From assembly GCA_022648295.1 (NCBI GenBank), contig JALCME010000008.1:95632-159631 (forward strand): a stretch of 64,000 nucleotides of DNA. Reading direction: 5' to 3'. Below are positions 42,377 through 50,799 of this stretch, piece by piece. The notes beneath the pieces are model-generated. The model ran no database searches, had not been told where the DNA came from, and saw only the letters and a list, made by a program, of their open reading frames with translations. Every line of letters begins with the position of its first letter. Position 1 is the first letter of the stretch. The translations under genes were made by a program, and so were the position numbers. Source of the stretch: Bacteroides sp. (GTDB lineage: Bacteria > Bacteroidota > Bacteroidia > Bacteroidales > Bacteroidaceae).

Positions 42377-44215
42377 ATGGATATGAAAAAGTATATAAGA
42401 TTTATATTACTAACAATAGCAACCCTACCACTCTTGTATTCGTGTGACAATTATTTGAATAAAGAACCAGATGATATGCTGACATTGCCCGGCGTATTCA
42501 ATGATGCAACGAATATGAAAGAATGGCTGGCAGGTATTTATGATGCAATTCCGGATCCTCTATGGGATTACCTTAGCTATTCATACGGCTATTATTTAAT
42601 GAGCGATGAATCACAAATTAATAGTGAGCTGGGACAATTTGGATGGAATGGCTTGCTAAATGTTCAGCAAGGAAGTTGGTCACCGGTACAAATGGTTCCA
42701 GGCTTTGATTTATGGGGCACTACCTATCAAAAAGTCAGAGCAGCCCTCATCTTTCTGGATAATGTCAAGCCCCTCCCCGAACAGCGTCAGACAGAAGAAC
42801 TGATCGAAAGATATAAAAATGAAGTCCGTTTTTTAATGGCATACTACTATGAACGAATGTTAGAAGTATACGGACCATTTCCACTAGTGACAACGCTATC
42901 AGACGCAACAGCATCCCCTGCAGATTTACAATTGCCACGTACTCCTTATGATGATATAGTAAGTTATCTGGATAAAAATTTATTGGATTTATCAAAGGTG
43001 CTTCCCTCTTCTTATGATGATACAGACGTAGGGCATATAACATCGGGAATGTGTCTGGCTGTCAGAGCACGTTTGTTAATGTTTGCAGCAAGTCCGTTAT
43101 TCAATGGCAATACCGACTATGCAGATGTTACCAACAAAGACGGTACAGCTTTATTCAACTCAACATACGATGCAGACAAGTGGAAAAAAGCAGCCGATGC
43201 AGCAAAACAGGTAATTGACATGCCCCTGTACAAACTTTACACCGAAAAAAATGAAGACGGCACTCTTGATGCTCTAATGTCGTGCATGAATGTCCACCTC
43301 AAAGGAGTAAACGAAAATCCTGAAATTATATTCGTATATCCAGAAAAGACCAACTATTACTATGAATATCATATATTACCCCGTGGTTCAGGCTTTGCCG
43401 GTTGTATAGGAACGACTCAAAACATGGTTGATGCATTCTTTATGAATAATGGCAAGAGCATTACCGACAATGGCTCTAATTACAACCCAATAGGTTTTTC
43501 CACTTCCGATGATTATTATAATACACAATATAATTATGGAGATGCAAACCGTACAACGGGCTTGGTGACACGTAAAGGCACATTCAACATGTATGTAAAT
43601 CGGGAGCCTCGCTTTTATGTCAATATTCGTTACAATGGCGAATATTGCACTTTTGATGATAATGGACGGGACATCGACTTTAAGAAAAACGGATTGGACG
43701 GTGCTCCGTCACATGACAGTCCGCTTGCCGGTTATCAAATAAATAAAGCGGTTAATCCATCCGATCATAACGGACAAACATTCCAATATAGACCGGGTAT
43801 CATTATTCGCTTAGCAGAAATGTATCTGGATTATGCCGAAGCACTAAACGAATACAACCCTAAAAGTACAGATATAGCAAAATATGTCAACTTGATTCGT
43901 GAAAGAGCCGGCTTGCCCGGTTTACCAGAAGGCCTGTCACAAAGTGAAATGCGCGATGCTATTCATCATGAACGTCAGGTTGAGTTTGCCTTGGAGGGTG
44001 GCATGCGCTACATGGATATCCGCCGTTGGAAAATTGCAGAAGACGTATTTAAGAAGCCTATTCAAGGTATGAATACACAAGGAACAACTGCTAACGATTA
44101 TTACAAAGTAGTAGATATTCAAACACGCAATTTCCAGAAAAAGATGTACCTATGGCCCATTTACCAAAATTACATGGATAATAATGCAAACTTAGTTCAA
44201 AACAAATATTGGTAA
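42377..44215 (+). CDS. SusD/RagB-family glycan-binding lipoprotein
   Basis: The 612-residue lipoprotein has signal TLPLLYSCDNYLNKEPDD, whose Cys is lipidated, so it is held on the cell surface. SusD family features are FLMAYYYERMLEVYGPFPLVT (the TPR-like helices), RPGIIIRLAEMYLDYAEALNEYNP, YVNLIRERAGLPG and MRDAIHHERQVEFALEGGMRYMDIRRW near the end. It caps the SusC barrel as a lid and binds the glycan. A second in-frame ATG at 42383 may be the true start. It begins 8 bp after susC. Confidence 0.95.
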   Translation: MDMKKYIRFILLTIATLPLLYSCDNYLNKEPDDMLTLPGVFNDATNMKEWLAGIYDAIPDPLWDYLSYSYGYYLMSDESQINSELGQFGWNGLLNVQQGSWSPVQMVPGFDLWGTTYQKVRAALIFLDNVKPLPEQRQTEELIERYKNEVRFLMAYYYERMLEVYGPFPLVTTLSDATASPADLQLPRTPYDDIVSYLDKNLLDLSKVLPSSYDDTDVGHITSGMCLAVRARLLMFAASPLFNGNTDYADVTNKDGTALFNSTYDADKWKKAADAAKQVIDMPLYKLYTEKNEDGTLDALMSCMNVHLKGVNENPEIIFVYPEKTNYYYEYHILPRGSGFAGCIGTTQNMVDAFFMNNGKSITDNGSNYNPIGFSTSDDYYNTQYNYGDANRTTGLVTRKGTFNMYVNREPRFYVNIRYNGEYCTFDDNGRDIDFKKNGLDGAPSHDSPLAGYQINKAVNPSDHNGQTFQYRPGIIIRLAEMYLDYAEALNEYNPKSTDIAKYVNLIRERAGLPGLPEGLSQSEMRDAIHHERQVEFALEGGMRYMDIRRWKIAEDVFKKPIQGMNTQGTTANDYYKVVDIQTRNFQKKMYLWPIYQNYMDNNANLVQNKYW

Positions 44216-44220
44216 CAAAT

Positions 44221-45846
44221 ATGACCGTAAAACTTTTTTTCAACAAATTTGCACCATTAGTACTACTGTTTATGCCTGTTGCATGTAGTAGCTCTTCCGG
44301 TGATGCAATTGTAGAAGAGACAACCGTTTCAATCTCTCCTTCTAAAAAAGTAATTGAAGAGAGTACGGGTGGAGAAATCTCATTTTCTATCACCCCTACC
44401 CCCCCCTCAATAGAACTGAAATGCGTCAGTAATGTGAATTGGATGACTCCTGTATTAAATAAAAATTATAGTTGGAATGTTGCTGCAAACACAAGTCAAT
44501 TAAGTAGGAGCGGCAAAATTTATGTTTTAAATAAAGAGACACTCGCCCATATTGATACTATTCAGGTGGTTCAAAAATCTATCTCAGGAACAATAGACGA
44601 AGAGAGTCAATATAGCTTTACAGAAACAGATGTTCCAATTGAAATTCCGTTTGCCGGAAATTCATTTATAACAAGTCCTCTATATGGTGACCAGATTGAC
44701 AATGATACAGGAGATTTTTCGGCCGATTGGAATGATCCTTCTGTCACAGCTAGTACTTATTTCTACGTTGGTGCAACAGGTTTTATGAACTTAGCGTTAG
44801 TTGCTTCAAACAGTGACGGCTACGGCAAGATTAAGGTAACCGTAAATAACAATTCGTATATCATAACAGTAAAAGGTTCTGCATCTAAAATCTATTCAAT
44901 AGATAAGATAAAAATAGACAAACCCGGCTACATCAAAATTGATATGCAAGGAATAGAAGAAAACTCAAAGTATTTTGCTAAAGTGACTGAATATCGTATT
45001 GGAGGCTCTGCAACAACTGGCAATAATAATCACTTTATAACTGCAGCTTCAAAAACAAATGCCAATAGTTACTATTTTTATAGAAGAGGGGCATCGGTAC
45101 ATTGGAATTACACATTCCCTTCCGAAGATATAGAGTATTTTTACAATGAAGTAATAGTTGACAACGCTGTTAATAATTCATACTATATGATGAATGGTTT
45201 TAGTGAAGGCTACATGGGCATTCAGCAAGTTGGAGATGGCACTCATAAAGTTCTATTTGCTGTATGGGGAGATGCTAATGATGTAAACGGAACTCGCCCT
45301 GTATTAGTCAAGGCCGGAAAAGATGTAGTCATCGGTGCCTTTGATAATGAAGGTAGCGGACGCAACTGTTTCTTAAACTTCAACTGGAAAGAAGGGCAGA
45401 CTTATAAAGCATTGGTAAAAATTAAACCAGATGGAGAGGGAAACACTATCTACACAGCTTATTTTTATACAGGTAGCGAATGGCGTTTACTTGCTTCATT
45501 CAAAAGGCCTAAATTATCAACTTACTATAAATCACCTTACTCTTTTTTAGAGAACTTTAATCCGATAACTTCCATTACGTCTCGCCACGTCTTATTCAAA
45601 AATCAATGGGCGCGTACAGTTGGAGGAGAATGGAAAGAAATAACAGGCGCAAGCTTCACCTGTGATGACACTGGTAACAAAGGTTTACGATGGGATTACA
45701 GTGGTTCTGTGGATGATGCAAACCATGGATTTATATTGAAGAGTTTCGGATTTACAAACGAGCACACAAATAATGGCACAAAATTTACCCGTACGGTAGG
45801 TGGCACAATGCCTGATATAGATTTGAATGCTTTAGAAAACTTATAG
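44221..45846 (+). CDS. Surface lipoprotein with BACON-like, DUF5077 and DUF3472 domains
   Basis: The 541-residue lipoprotein (LLFMPVACSSSSG) begins with a BACON-like beta domain (about 30-120, VSNVNWMTPVLNKNYSWNVAAN). A DUF5077-like carbohydrate-binding beta domain (about 125-260) follows, then a DUF3472 domain (YYFYRRGASVHWNYTFP; EVIVDNAVNNSYYMMNGFSEGYMGIQ). DUF3472 proteins occur in Bacteroides glycan loci; no reaction is established. The ATG at 44221 is used; an in-frame TTG at 44209 overlaps susD. By position (third after SusCD) it may be a surface glycan-binding protein. Confidence 0.75.
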   Translation: MTVKLFFNKFAPLVLLFMPVACSSSSGDAIVEETTVSISPSKKVIEESTGGEISFSITPTPPSIELKCVSNVNWMTPVLNKNYSWNVAANTSQLSRSGKIYVLNKETLAHIDTIQVVQKSISGTIDEESQYSFTETDVPIEIPFAGNSFITSPLYGDQIDNDTGDFSADWNDPSVTASTYFYVGATGFMNLALVASNSDGYGKIKVTVNNNSYIITVKGSASKIYSIDKIKIDKPGYIKIDMQGIEENSKYFAKVTEYRIGGSATTGNNNHFITAASKTNANSYYFYRRGASVHWNYTFPSEDIEYFYNEVIVDNAVNNSYYMMNGFSEGYMGIQQVGDGTHKVLFAVWGDANDVNGTRPVLVKAGKDVVIGAFDNEGSGRNCFLNFNWKEGQTYKALVKIKPDGEGNTIYTAYFYTGSEWRLLASFKRPKLSTYYKSPYSFLENFNPITSITSRHVLFKNQWARTVGGEWKEITGASFTCDDTGNKGLRWDYSGSVDDANHGFILKSFGFTNEHTNNGTKFTRTVGGTMPDIDLNALENL

Positions 45847-45871
45847 TTTAACCTTTTTAATTCTTGAAATA

Positions 45872-47356
45872 ATGAATATACAAAAAATATTTGAGGGAAG
45901 TTTATTTCTCGTCCTTACATTATTCATGAATGGATGTACAGACGATTATAGCATAGATATAGCCCCCGGACCTGGTGTAACACCTCAAGTGACATTTACG
46001 CCAGAGAATGGCATTACTTTTACGGGAGATGGTGGCTCATCAACTATTGAAGTTATATCAAACATGCCAGATAGTACAATTAGCACAGCCGTTGATTATT
46101 CTACAGCCAGCGAATCATGGTGCATAGCAAAAATAAATAGCAATAAAGTCACGATTACTGCAGAGAAGAATACAAGCTATTCCCCTCGTACCGCTACATT
46201 AAAAATTAAAGCTTTCAATATTTCAAAAGCCTTTACTATTGAGCAAGACGGTAAAAATTACGAGACTGATGTTACTTATCCGTACAATAAAGTATATAAA
46301 GTCAACATTCCTACTGTAGCTGATTTTGATAAAGCAAACACTAAGATATTCTCTGTAATGGACGGAAGTCAAAAGATTGCCGAGATATGCTTGGAATATC
46401 TTAATTCCACTAATATATCCTCACGTGCCATCGTCGTCTACGGCGTTGCAAAACGCGATGGCAATTCAGCCGATTATAAAAATGGCTATATTACCCAATA
46501 TATTGATGATAGCAATAATGTAAAAGAAAGCAATGCAAACGGGAGTATCATATCCTTCAATTATGAAACTAATGAGTGCAGCTACATTCCTATCAAACGC
46601 AATTATCCTGCTATCAAGACAGTTTACCTTTCTAGTACGGGAATAACTAGCAAAGAAATTGCAAATGCAACTGAACTAACAGCAAATCCCTACTATGTTA
46701 CCGATAAGAGTGGAAATCAATATCCGATTATAAAGATAGGATGTGAGGTATGGTTAGGTTCAAACTTGCATACACTAAAAATGGGAGATGGCACTGATAT
46801 AACCCTTACAGCAACGCCTACAGCAGATTGTGCAATATATCCGCGGCAAAACGCATCATTAGATCCCGCAGTATTTGGTTATCTCTATTATGCTTCGTTC
46901 ATTACAGGAAGTAATATTGCCCTAATGGAGACTTCCATTATTGATAGCCATGACTGCGCGTGGAGAATATCTACAGGTGGAGGCAGTAATGCATCCGGAA
47001 TTATGGGAACCACGACCGACTGGCAACGATTATTTAAGTATGTAGGTAAAGATCAACTAGGAACTATATTATCTGAGGGATATACTTGGGCCAATGGAGG
47101 TGCAGGAGGAATTGACCTATCAACCATTACTAATATTACCGGAATGAGTATTCCCGCAGCCGGAGAGATTTACGGTACTTCTTTTGCGTGGGGTGCCGAG
47201 ACGCAAGCATTTTTCTTTTATCAAGGAGGTTATGGATATAGTCTTTGTGAGGTAGATGGAAAAGCCATTGACCAAGTAGGTGTTCGTGTGTGGCCTCATA
47301 GTAAAGATGCTTGTTCTATTCGTTTAGTTCGTGTAGATAATCATAATTTAGAATAA
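45872..47356 (+). CDS. Surface lipoprotein with BACON and C-terminal FISUMP-like domain
   Basis: The 494-residue lipoprotein has signal LFMNGCTDDY. Residues 35-125 form a BACON domain (VTFTPENGITFTGDGGSSTIEV; TASESWCIAKINSNKVTITAEKN). The C-terminal 200 residues start with KSGNQYPIIKIGCEVWLGSNL. That resembles the FISUMP domain (Fibrobacter succinogenes major paralogous domain) opening, and the end YSLCEVDGKAIDQVGVRVWPHSKD SIRLVRV-like segment fits the same fold. It is probably a surface glycan-binding protein of the locus. It lies 25 bp after the DUF3472 gene and 9 bp before the GH89 gene. Confidence 0.72.
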   Translation: MNIQKIFEGSLFLVLTLFMNGCTDDYSIDIAPGPGVTPQVTFTPENGITFTGDGGSSTIEVISNMPDSTISTAVDYSTASESWCIAKINSNKVTITAEKNTSYSPRTATLKIKAFNISKAFTIEQDGKNYETDVTYPYNKVYKVNIPTVADFDKANTKIFSVMDGSQKIAEICLEYLNSTNISSRAIVVYGVAKRDGNSADYKNGYITQYIDDSNNVKESNANGSIISFNYETNECSYIPIKRNYPAIKTVYLSSTGITSKEIANATELTANPYYVTDKSGNQYPIIKIGCEVWLGSNLHTLKMGDGTDITLTATPTADCAIYPRQNASLDPAVFGYLYYASFITGSNIALMETSIIDSHDCAWRISTGGGSNASGIMGTTTDWQRLFKYVGKDQLGTILSEGYTWANGGAGGIDLSTITNITGMSIPAAGEIYGTSFAWGAETQAFFFYQGGYGYSLCEVDGKAIDQVGVRVWPHSKDACSIRLVRVDNHNLE

Positions 47357-47365
47357 ACAATTATC

Positions 47366-49552
47366 ATGAAAAGAATTATTACATTTATCATCGTTTATGT
47401 ATTTTCGATGCACATCTTTGCTGATGATATCTCAACTTTTAGAGGATTAGTAAACCGAATATTACCCAACTTCTCCTCTTCGATCGTCCCTAAAAAGTTA
47501 GCAGATAAGGGAGAAGACTACTTCCAGATATCCTCACAAGACGGGAAGATAGAAATTGCCGGTAATAATGCTAACAGCATGGCCGTTGGTCTGAACTATT
47601 ATTTAAAGTACTACTGCCATACAACTGTATCGTGGTACGCTGATGATAAGTTCGACATGCCTACGTCTCTACCTATTATAGAAAAGCCTATTACGATCAA
47701 TGCACGCTGCAAAAATCGTTTTTTCCTGAACTATTGTACTTTTGGGTACACCATGCCTTGGTGGGATTGGAGAGATTGGCAGCATTTTATTGACTGGATG
47801 GCATTAAATGGGATCAATTTACCCTTAGCCATTACAGGGCAAGAATCTATATGGCATAAAGTCTGGATGAAATTAGGATTAAAGGACAAAGAAATTCGCC
47901 ATTATTTCACAGGACCTGCTCATCTACCTTGGCACCGTATGTTGAATATAGATTATTGGCAAGGAGATTTACCAATGTCCTGGCTTAATGATCAGGAAGA
48001 GTTACAAAAGAAGATTGTTGCCCGAGAACGTGAATTCAATATGAAGCCTGTACTTCCTGCTTTTGCAGGGCATGTTCCTCAAGAATTGAAACGAATTTAT
48101 CCAAAGGCTAAGATAACGAAATTAGGAGCATGGTCGGGATACTCGGATCAATATGCTTGTAGTTTCCTTGATCCAATGGATCACCTTTTCGCAAAAATAC
48201 AGAAGCTATTTTTACAGCAGCAAAAGGCAATCTACGGCACGGATCATATCTATGGCATTGATCTTTTTAACGAACTCGAACCACCTAGCTATGAAGCATC
48301 TTATCTAAAACGGGTCGCCCATCAGGTATACGGCACTTTAGAAAAAGCCGACAAAGATGCTATCTGGTTACAAATGACTTGGTTATTTTATAATGAAAGA
48401 AAAGATTGGACCAATGACCGCATCAAAGCTTATATCACCGCTTATCCGGCTAGCAAGTCTATCTTGCTCGATTATTATTGTGAACAACACGAGGTATGGC
48501 AACAAACCGACAAGTATTATGGAGTGCCTTATATCTGGTGCTATCTAGGCAACTTTGGAGGTAATACAATGCTTGCCGGCAACATAAAAGAAGTCAATAA
48601 ACGCATTGAAAATACGTTCAACAATGGAGGTCATAACTTTATCGGTTTAGGGTCTACTCTGGAAGGTTTTGACTGCAACCCGTTTATGTACGAGTATATT
48701 TTTGAAAAGGCTTGGGATTTTAATATTCACAAAGATGTTAACCAATGGGCGGAACATTTAGCTGACGAACATACAGGAGAAATTGATCAAAATGCCCGAA
48801 AAGCATGGACCATCTTAGTAAATGATATATATACTAAAGCTGATACTCCGGGACAGTGTCCTGTTATCAACATACGACCTTCGTTCGGCGGTTTTAAAAC
48901 CTACTATTCTAATTCACGTATTCCTTATAGCAATAAGAAATTGTTGGAAGCTACGGAGTTTATGCTACAAGCCAATAGTAAAACTCAAACGTACACCTTT
49001 GACGTTGTAAACCTCACGCGACAACTCATTAGCAACTATTATGGGACTGTCTTTAAAGAATACGAACAAGCTTATAACAAGAACGATTTCAAGACAATGA
49101 AATCTAAAGAATTCATTATGCTAAATATATTGAATGATGTTGATCGCCTTGTTTCATCACAAAGTACCTTTTTAATGGGTAAGTGGATCAAAGAAGCCCG
49201 CCAGAAAGGTATAAATGATGCTGAAAAGCTTTACTATGAACAAAATGCTCGTAATCTGTTAACGACTTGGGGTGAAAAAGCAGGATTATTAAATGATTAT
49301 GCTAGTCGCACATGGTCAGGCATGACAGCCACTTTTTATGGTCAACGCTGGCGTATGTTCTTTGCAGCTGTCGATCGTGCAGTCATTGCCGGTAAAAAGT
49401 TTGATGATCAAGATTATAAAAAAGAGGTTACTGAATTTGAAGAAAGATGGTGGAAAGATTGCATCGGAAACTTTCCCAGCACTCCTGAAGGCAATGGAAT
49501 AGCTATCGCTAAAGAACTAGTTCGTAAATATAAGCCATTAATAGAGAAATAA
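47366..49552 (+). CDS. GH89 alpha-N-acetylglucosaminidase
   Basis: The 728-residue secreted enzyme (signal peptide ending near MHIFAD) matches GH89, which cleaves terminal alpha-linked GlcNAc with retention. The N-terminal domain is followed by the TIM barrel with NYCTFGYTMPWWDWRDW, GINLPLAITGQESIWHKV, TKLGAWSGY and LFNELEPPSYE. By comparison with human NAGLU (acid/base Glu316 in FNEMQPP, nucleophile Glu446) the counterparts are Glu303 and Glu433 (LEGFDCNP). The 130-residue spacing is identical. It is the only enzyme in the operon, so the locus probably removes alpha-GlcNAc caps from mucin-type or heparan-type host glycans. Confidence 0.95.
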   Translation: MKRIITFIIVYVFSMHIFADDISTFRGLVNRILPNFSSSIVPKKLADKGEDYFQISSQDGKIEIAGNNANSMAVGLNYYLKYYCHTTVSWYADDKFDMPTSLPIIEKPITINARCKNRFFLNYCTFGYTMPWWDWRDWQHFIDWMALNGINLPLAITGQESIWHKVWMKLGLKDKEIRHYFTGPAHLPWHRMLNIDYWQGDLPMSWLNDQEELQKKIVAREREFNMKPVLPAFAGHVPQELKRIYPKAKITKLGAWSGYSDQYACSFLDPMDHLFAKIQKLFLQQQKAIYGTDHIYGIDLFNELEPPSYEASYLKRVAHQVYGTLEKADKDAIWLQMTWLFYNERKDWTNDRIKAYITAYPASKSILLDYYCEQHEVWQQTDKYYGVPYIWCYLGNFGGNTMLAGNIKEVNKRIENTFNNGGHNFIGLGSTLEGFDCNPFMYEYIFEKAWDFNIHKDVNQWAEHLADEHTGEIDQNARKAWTILVNDIYTKADTPGQCPVINIRPSFGGFKTYYSNSRIPYSNKKLLEATEFMLQANSKTQTYTFDVVNLTRQLISNYYGTVFKEYEQAYNKNDFKTMKSKEFIMLNILNDVDRLVSSQSTFLMGKWIKEARQKGINDAEKLYYEQNARNLLTTWGEKAGLLNDYASRTWSGMTATFYGQRWRMFFAAVDRAVIAGKKFDDQDYKKEVTEFEERWWKDCIGNFPSTPEGNGIAIAKELVRKYKPLIEK

Positions 49553-49567
49553 AATTCAAGAGAGAGA

Positions 49568-50425
49568 TTAACAAATAAGGATAGGTATGGGGGTCCACCT
49601 TCCATGGTGTAACTCCACCACAGTATCATAACCGGATGCTCGTAAAGCAGATAAAGCTTGCGGGCGTCCGTTATTTATACAGTCGGGATAATGAGCATCA
49701 CTGTTTACTAAAACCTGAATTCCCCGCTTATGGAAAGCGGAGAAGTAGCGTTCATTCGGGTAGAATGTGCCCAAATTCTGATAAGCCTTTGTATTAATTT
49801 CCAGTAGATAGTTCTTCTCTACAACAATATCCATGTAGTCATTAACCAACTTTTCATACCACGACTCCTGCAACAGACCGGGGTGATAGCATTGGGCATT
49901 GTAATGTATTTTATCGGCATGCCCCAAGATATCAAAGCCTCCCAATTCCATCATGCGCATCAAACGACTGTAGTAAAGACGAACTACCCGTACCAAATCG
50001 CCATGAAACTGTTCATCGACAATGGAGCGAAACTTCTCAGCAGGAACATCCACATCCACCACCTCACCCGCATCATTATAAAGAAGGTGTACAGAACCAA
50101 TACGATAATCCAGCGGCAGATTTCTGAAACGGGCAATAGCCGGATTGCTATCCTCATTTAAATAGTCGACTTCCAAACCGATATAAAGTTCTATCTTCCC
50201 CGCATATTGGGCTTTCAGACGATGAAATTCGGCTAAGTAGTCGTTCACGCAGTCCCACTCCATGGTCCAAGCCGTGGGGAAAGGCAATGGAGCATGGGAA
50301 GAAAAGCCATACGCCGAAAAACCTTCGCCTATGGCAAAACGGACAAAGTCTTCCATACCTGCCCTGCCATCACAATACAGACAATGGCTATGATAATTCG
50401 TTAAGTTTGCAGTTTCTATACTCAT
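49568..50425 (-). CDS. Histidinol-phosphatase of the PHP family
   Basis: The 285-residue PHP-domain protein has metal-binding motifs NYHSHCLYCDGRAGMEDF at the start, FSSHAPLP, LGLEVDYL-like IGLEVDY, DILGHADKIHYN and VNSDAHYPD near the end. These match the HisK/HisJ-type histidinol-phosphate phosphatases, which dephosphorylate histidinol phosphate in histidine synthesis. The ATG at 50425 (MSIETANLTN) gives the usual start; one at 50452 is also in frame. It stands alone and converges with the GH89 gene. Confidence 0.88.
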   Translation of the reverse strand: MSIETANLTNYHSHCLYCDGRAGMEDFVRFAIGEGFSAYGFSSHAPLPFPTAWTMEWDCVNDYLAEFHRLKAQYAGKIELYIGLEVDYLNEDSNPAIARFRNLPLDYRIGSVHLLYNDAGEVVDVDVPAEKFRSIVDEQFHGDLVRVVRLYYSRLMRMMELGGFDILGHADKIHYNAQCYHPGLLQESWYEKLVNDYMDIVVEKNYLLEINTKAYQNLGTFYPNERYFSAFHKRGIQVLVNSDAHYPDCINNGRPQALSALRASGYDTVVELHHGRWTPIPILIC

Positions 50426-50799
50426 TGTTAGTTGATAAAAAGATACACACACAATAAAACCTATTCAAGGAATCACATACAATTACACTATCGTCATGCT
50501 TAATGAAGGCAAAACTACAGAAATATTCCATGAGACAGAAACTTCTACGACCTATTTCTCATGTAATTTATTTAGCATCGTATAAAAAGAAAAAAACCTT
50601 TGCCTTGGTATTCTCTGAAAATTCTTACCTTTGAAAAAGGAATAAAAATCAACTAAGTGCATAAAAGTTATATCCTTTATGACTTAGAACCGTGGAGAAA
50701 GTATCACTTATCATTTTGCCGACGCCAGCAAAGCGATACTTGTGCCAAAAGGTGTTGAAAAAGGAATATTAGAATAAGAACATAATTTCTAAAACAACA
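50426..50799 (+). other. 374-bp upstream region of the SIR2 gene, with hairpins and a coding remnant
   Basis: It contains the promoter at 50599-50633 and a leader of about 160 nt. The leader has a hairpin at 50653-50687 (CTAAGT-g-CATAAAAG / CTTTATG-ACTTAG) and another at 50699-50741 (AAGTATC / GATACTT outside, TTTGC / GCAAA inside). A 29-residue frame at 50688-50777 (GESITYHFADASKAILVPKG) reads like the tail of a lost gene. The part before the promoter has nothing notable. Confidence 0.55.
50599..50633 (+). promoter_or_regulatory. Promoter upstream of the SIR2 gene
   Basis: TTTG (50599-50602) and TACCTTTG (50626-50633) are 23 bp apart, at the upper limit of the Bacteroides consensus spacing. 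The leader to the ATG at 50800 would be about 160 nt, unusually long for this window. Confidence 0.5.

Noticed and set aside
50688..50777. A small gene upstream of the SIR2 gene
   Set aside because: The frame has no usable start codon and follows a stop; it is better seen as a remnant or a chance frame in a leader.
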